A DNA stretch of 6,624 bases from Verrucomicrobiota bacterium (GTDB lineage: Bacteria > Verrucomicrobiota > Verrucomicrobiia > Verrucomicrobiales > Verrucomicrobiaceae): assembly GCA_023428335.1 (NCBI GenBank), contig JAEYYS010000227.1:1-6624 (forward strand), given 5' to 3'. Position numbers and translations under genes: made by a program. Below the pieces are notes generated by a model that saw only the letters and a list, made by a program, of their open reading frames with translations, had not been told where the DNA came from and did not search any database. Shown one piece after another: positions 6,618 to 6,624 of the stretch (position 1 is the stretch's first letter; each line of letters begins with the position of its first letter).

Positions 6618-6624
6618 CCAGTCT

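Noticed and set aside
6542..6624. Rho-independent terminator after the permease
   Set aside because: No stable GC stem followed by a T-run was found; the segment is mainly heptamer repeats.

Overview
The window is GC-rich (by eye about two thirds G+C) and bacterial. The protein families point to the Planctomycetota/Verrucomicrobiota (PVC) group. Three signs support this: a secreted PQQ-type propeller carrying a class I methyltransferase-like domain, a signal-peptide protein with a CSVPVF start and a CSCQVKEQNPGVD block, and a very large FtsX-type permease with a CRDWDPG block in its extracytoplasmic domain. I recognise all three from memory of these phyla and have run no search, so the phylum is an inference.

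Layout: positions 1-2070 hold, on the minus strand, the first 690 codons of a gene that runs off the left edge. It is open throughout, with no in-frame stop, and encodes a secreted beta-propeller with a helical insertion and a Rossmann methyltransferase-like domain. Positions 2071-2257 form a 187-bp divergent spacer filled largely by two arrays of 7-bp repeats. On the plus strand, 2258-3307 encodes a membrane-anchored extracytoplasmic protein of unknown function. After a 36-bp gap, 3344-6541 encodes a 1065-residue ABC-exporter permease of the duplicated FtsX type. The last 83 bp (6542-6624) contain no gene and hold two more short 7-bp repeat arrays.

The two plus-strand genes are probably one transcription unit, in which the anchored protein would be an accessory or partner of the permease. 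No ATPase (Walker A/B, ABC signature) is encoded in the window, so the energising subunit should lie beyond the right edge or elsewhere. The divergent propeller gene shares the spacer and may share control, but a functional link is only suggested by position. The most unusual items are the methyltransferase-like domain in an exported propeller, the conserved-looking but unexplained CxC protein, and four 7-bp-period repeat arrays that occupy both non-coding segments.
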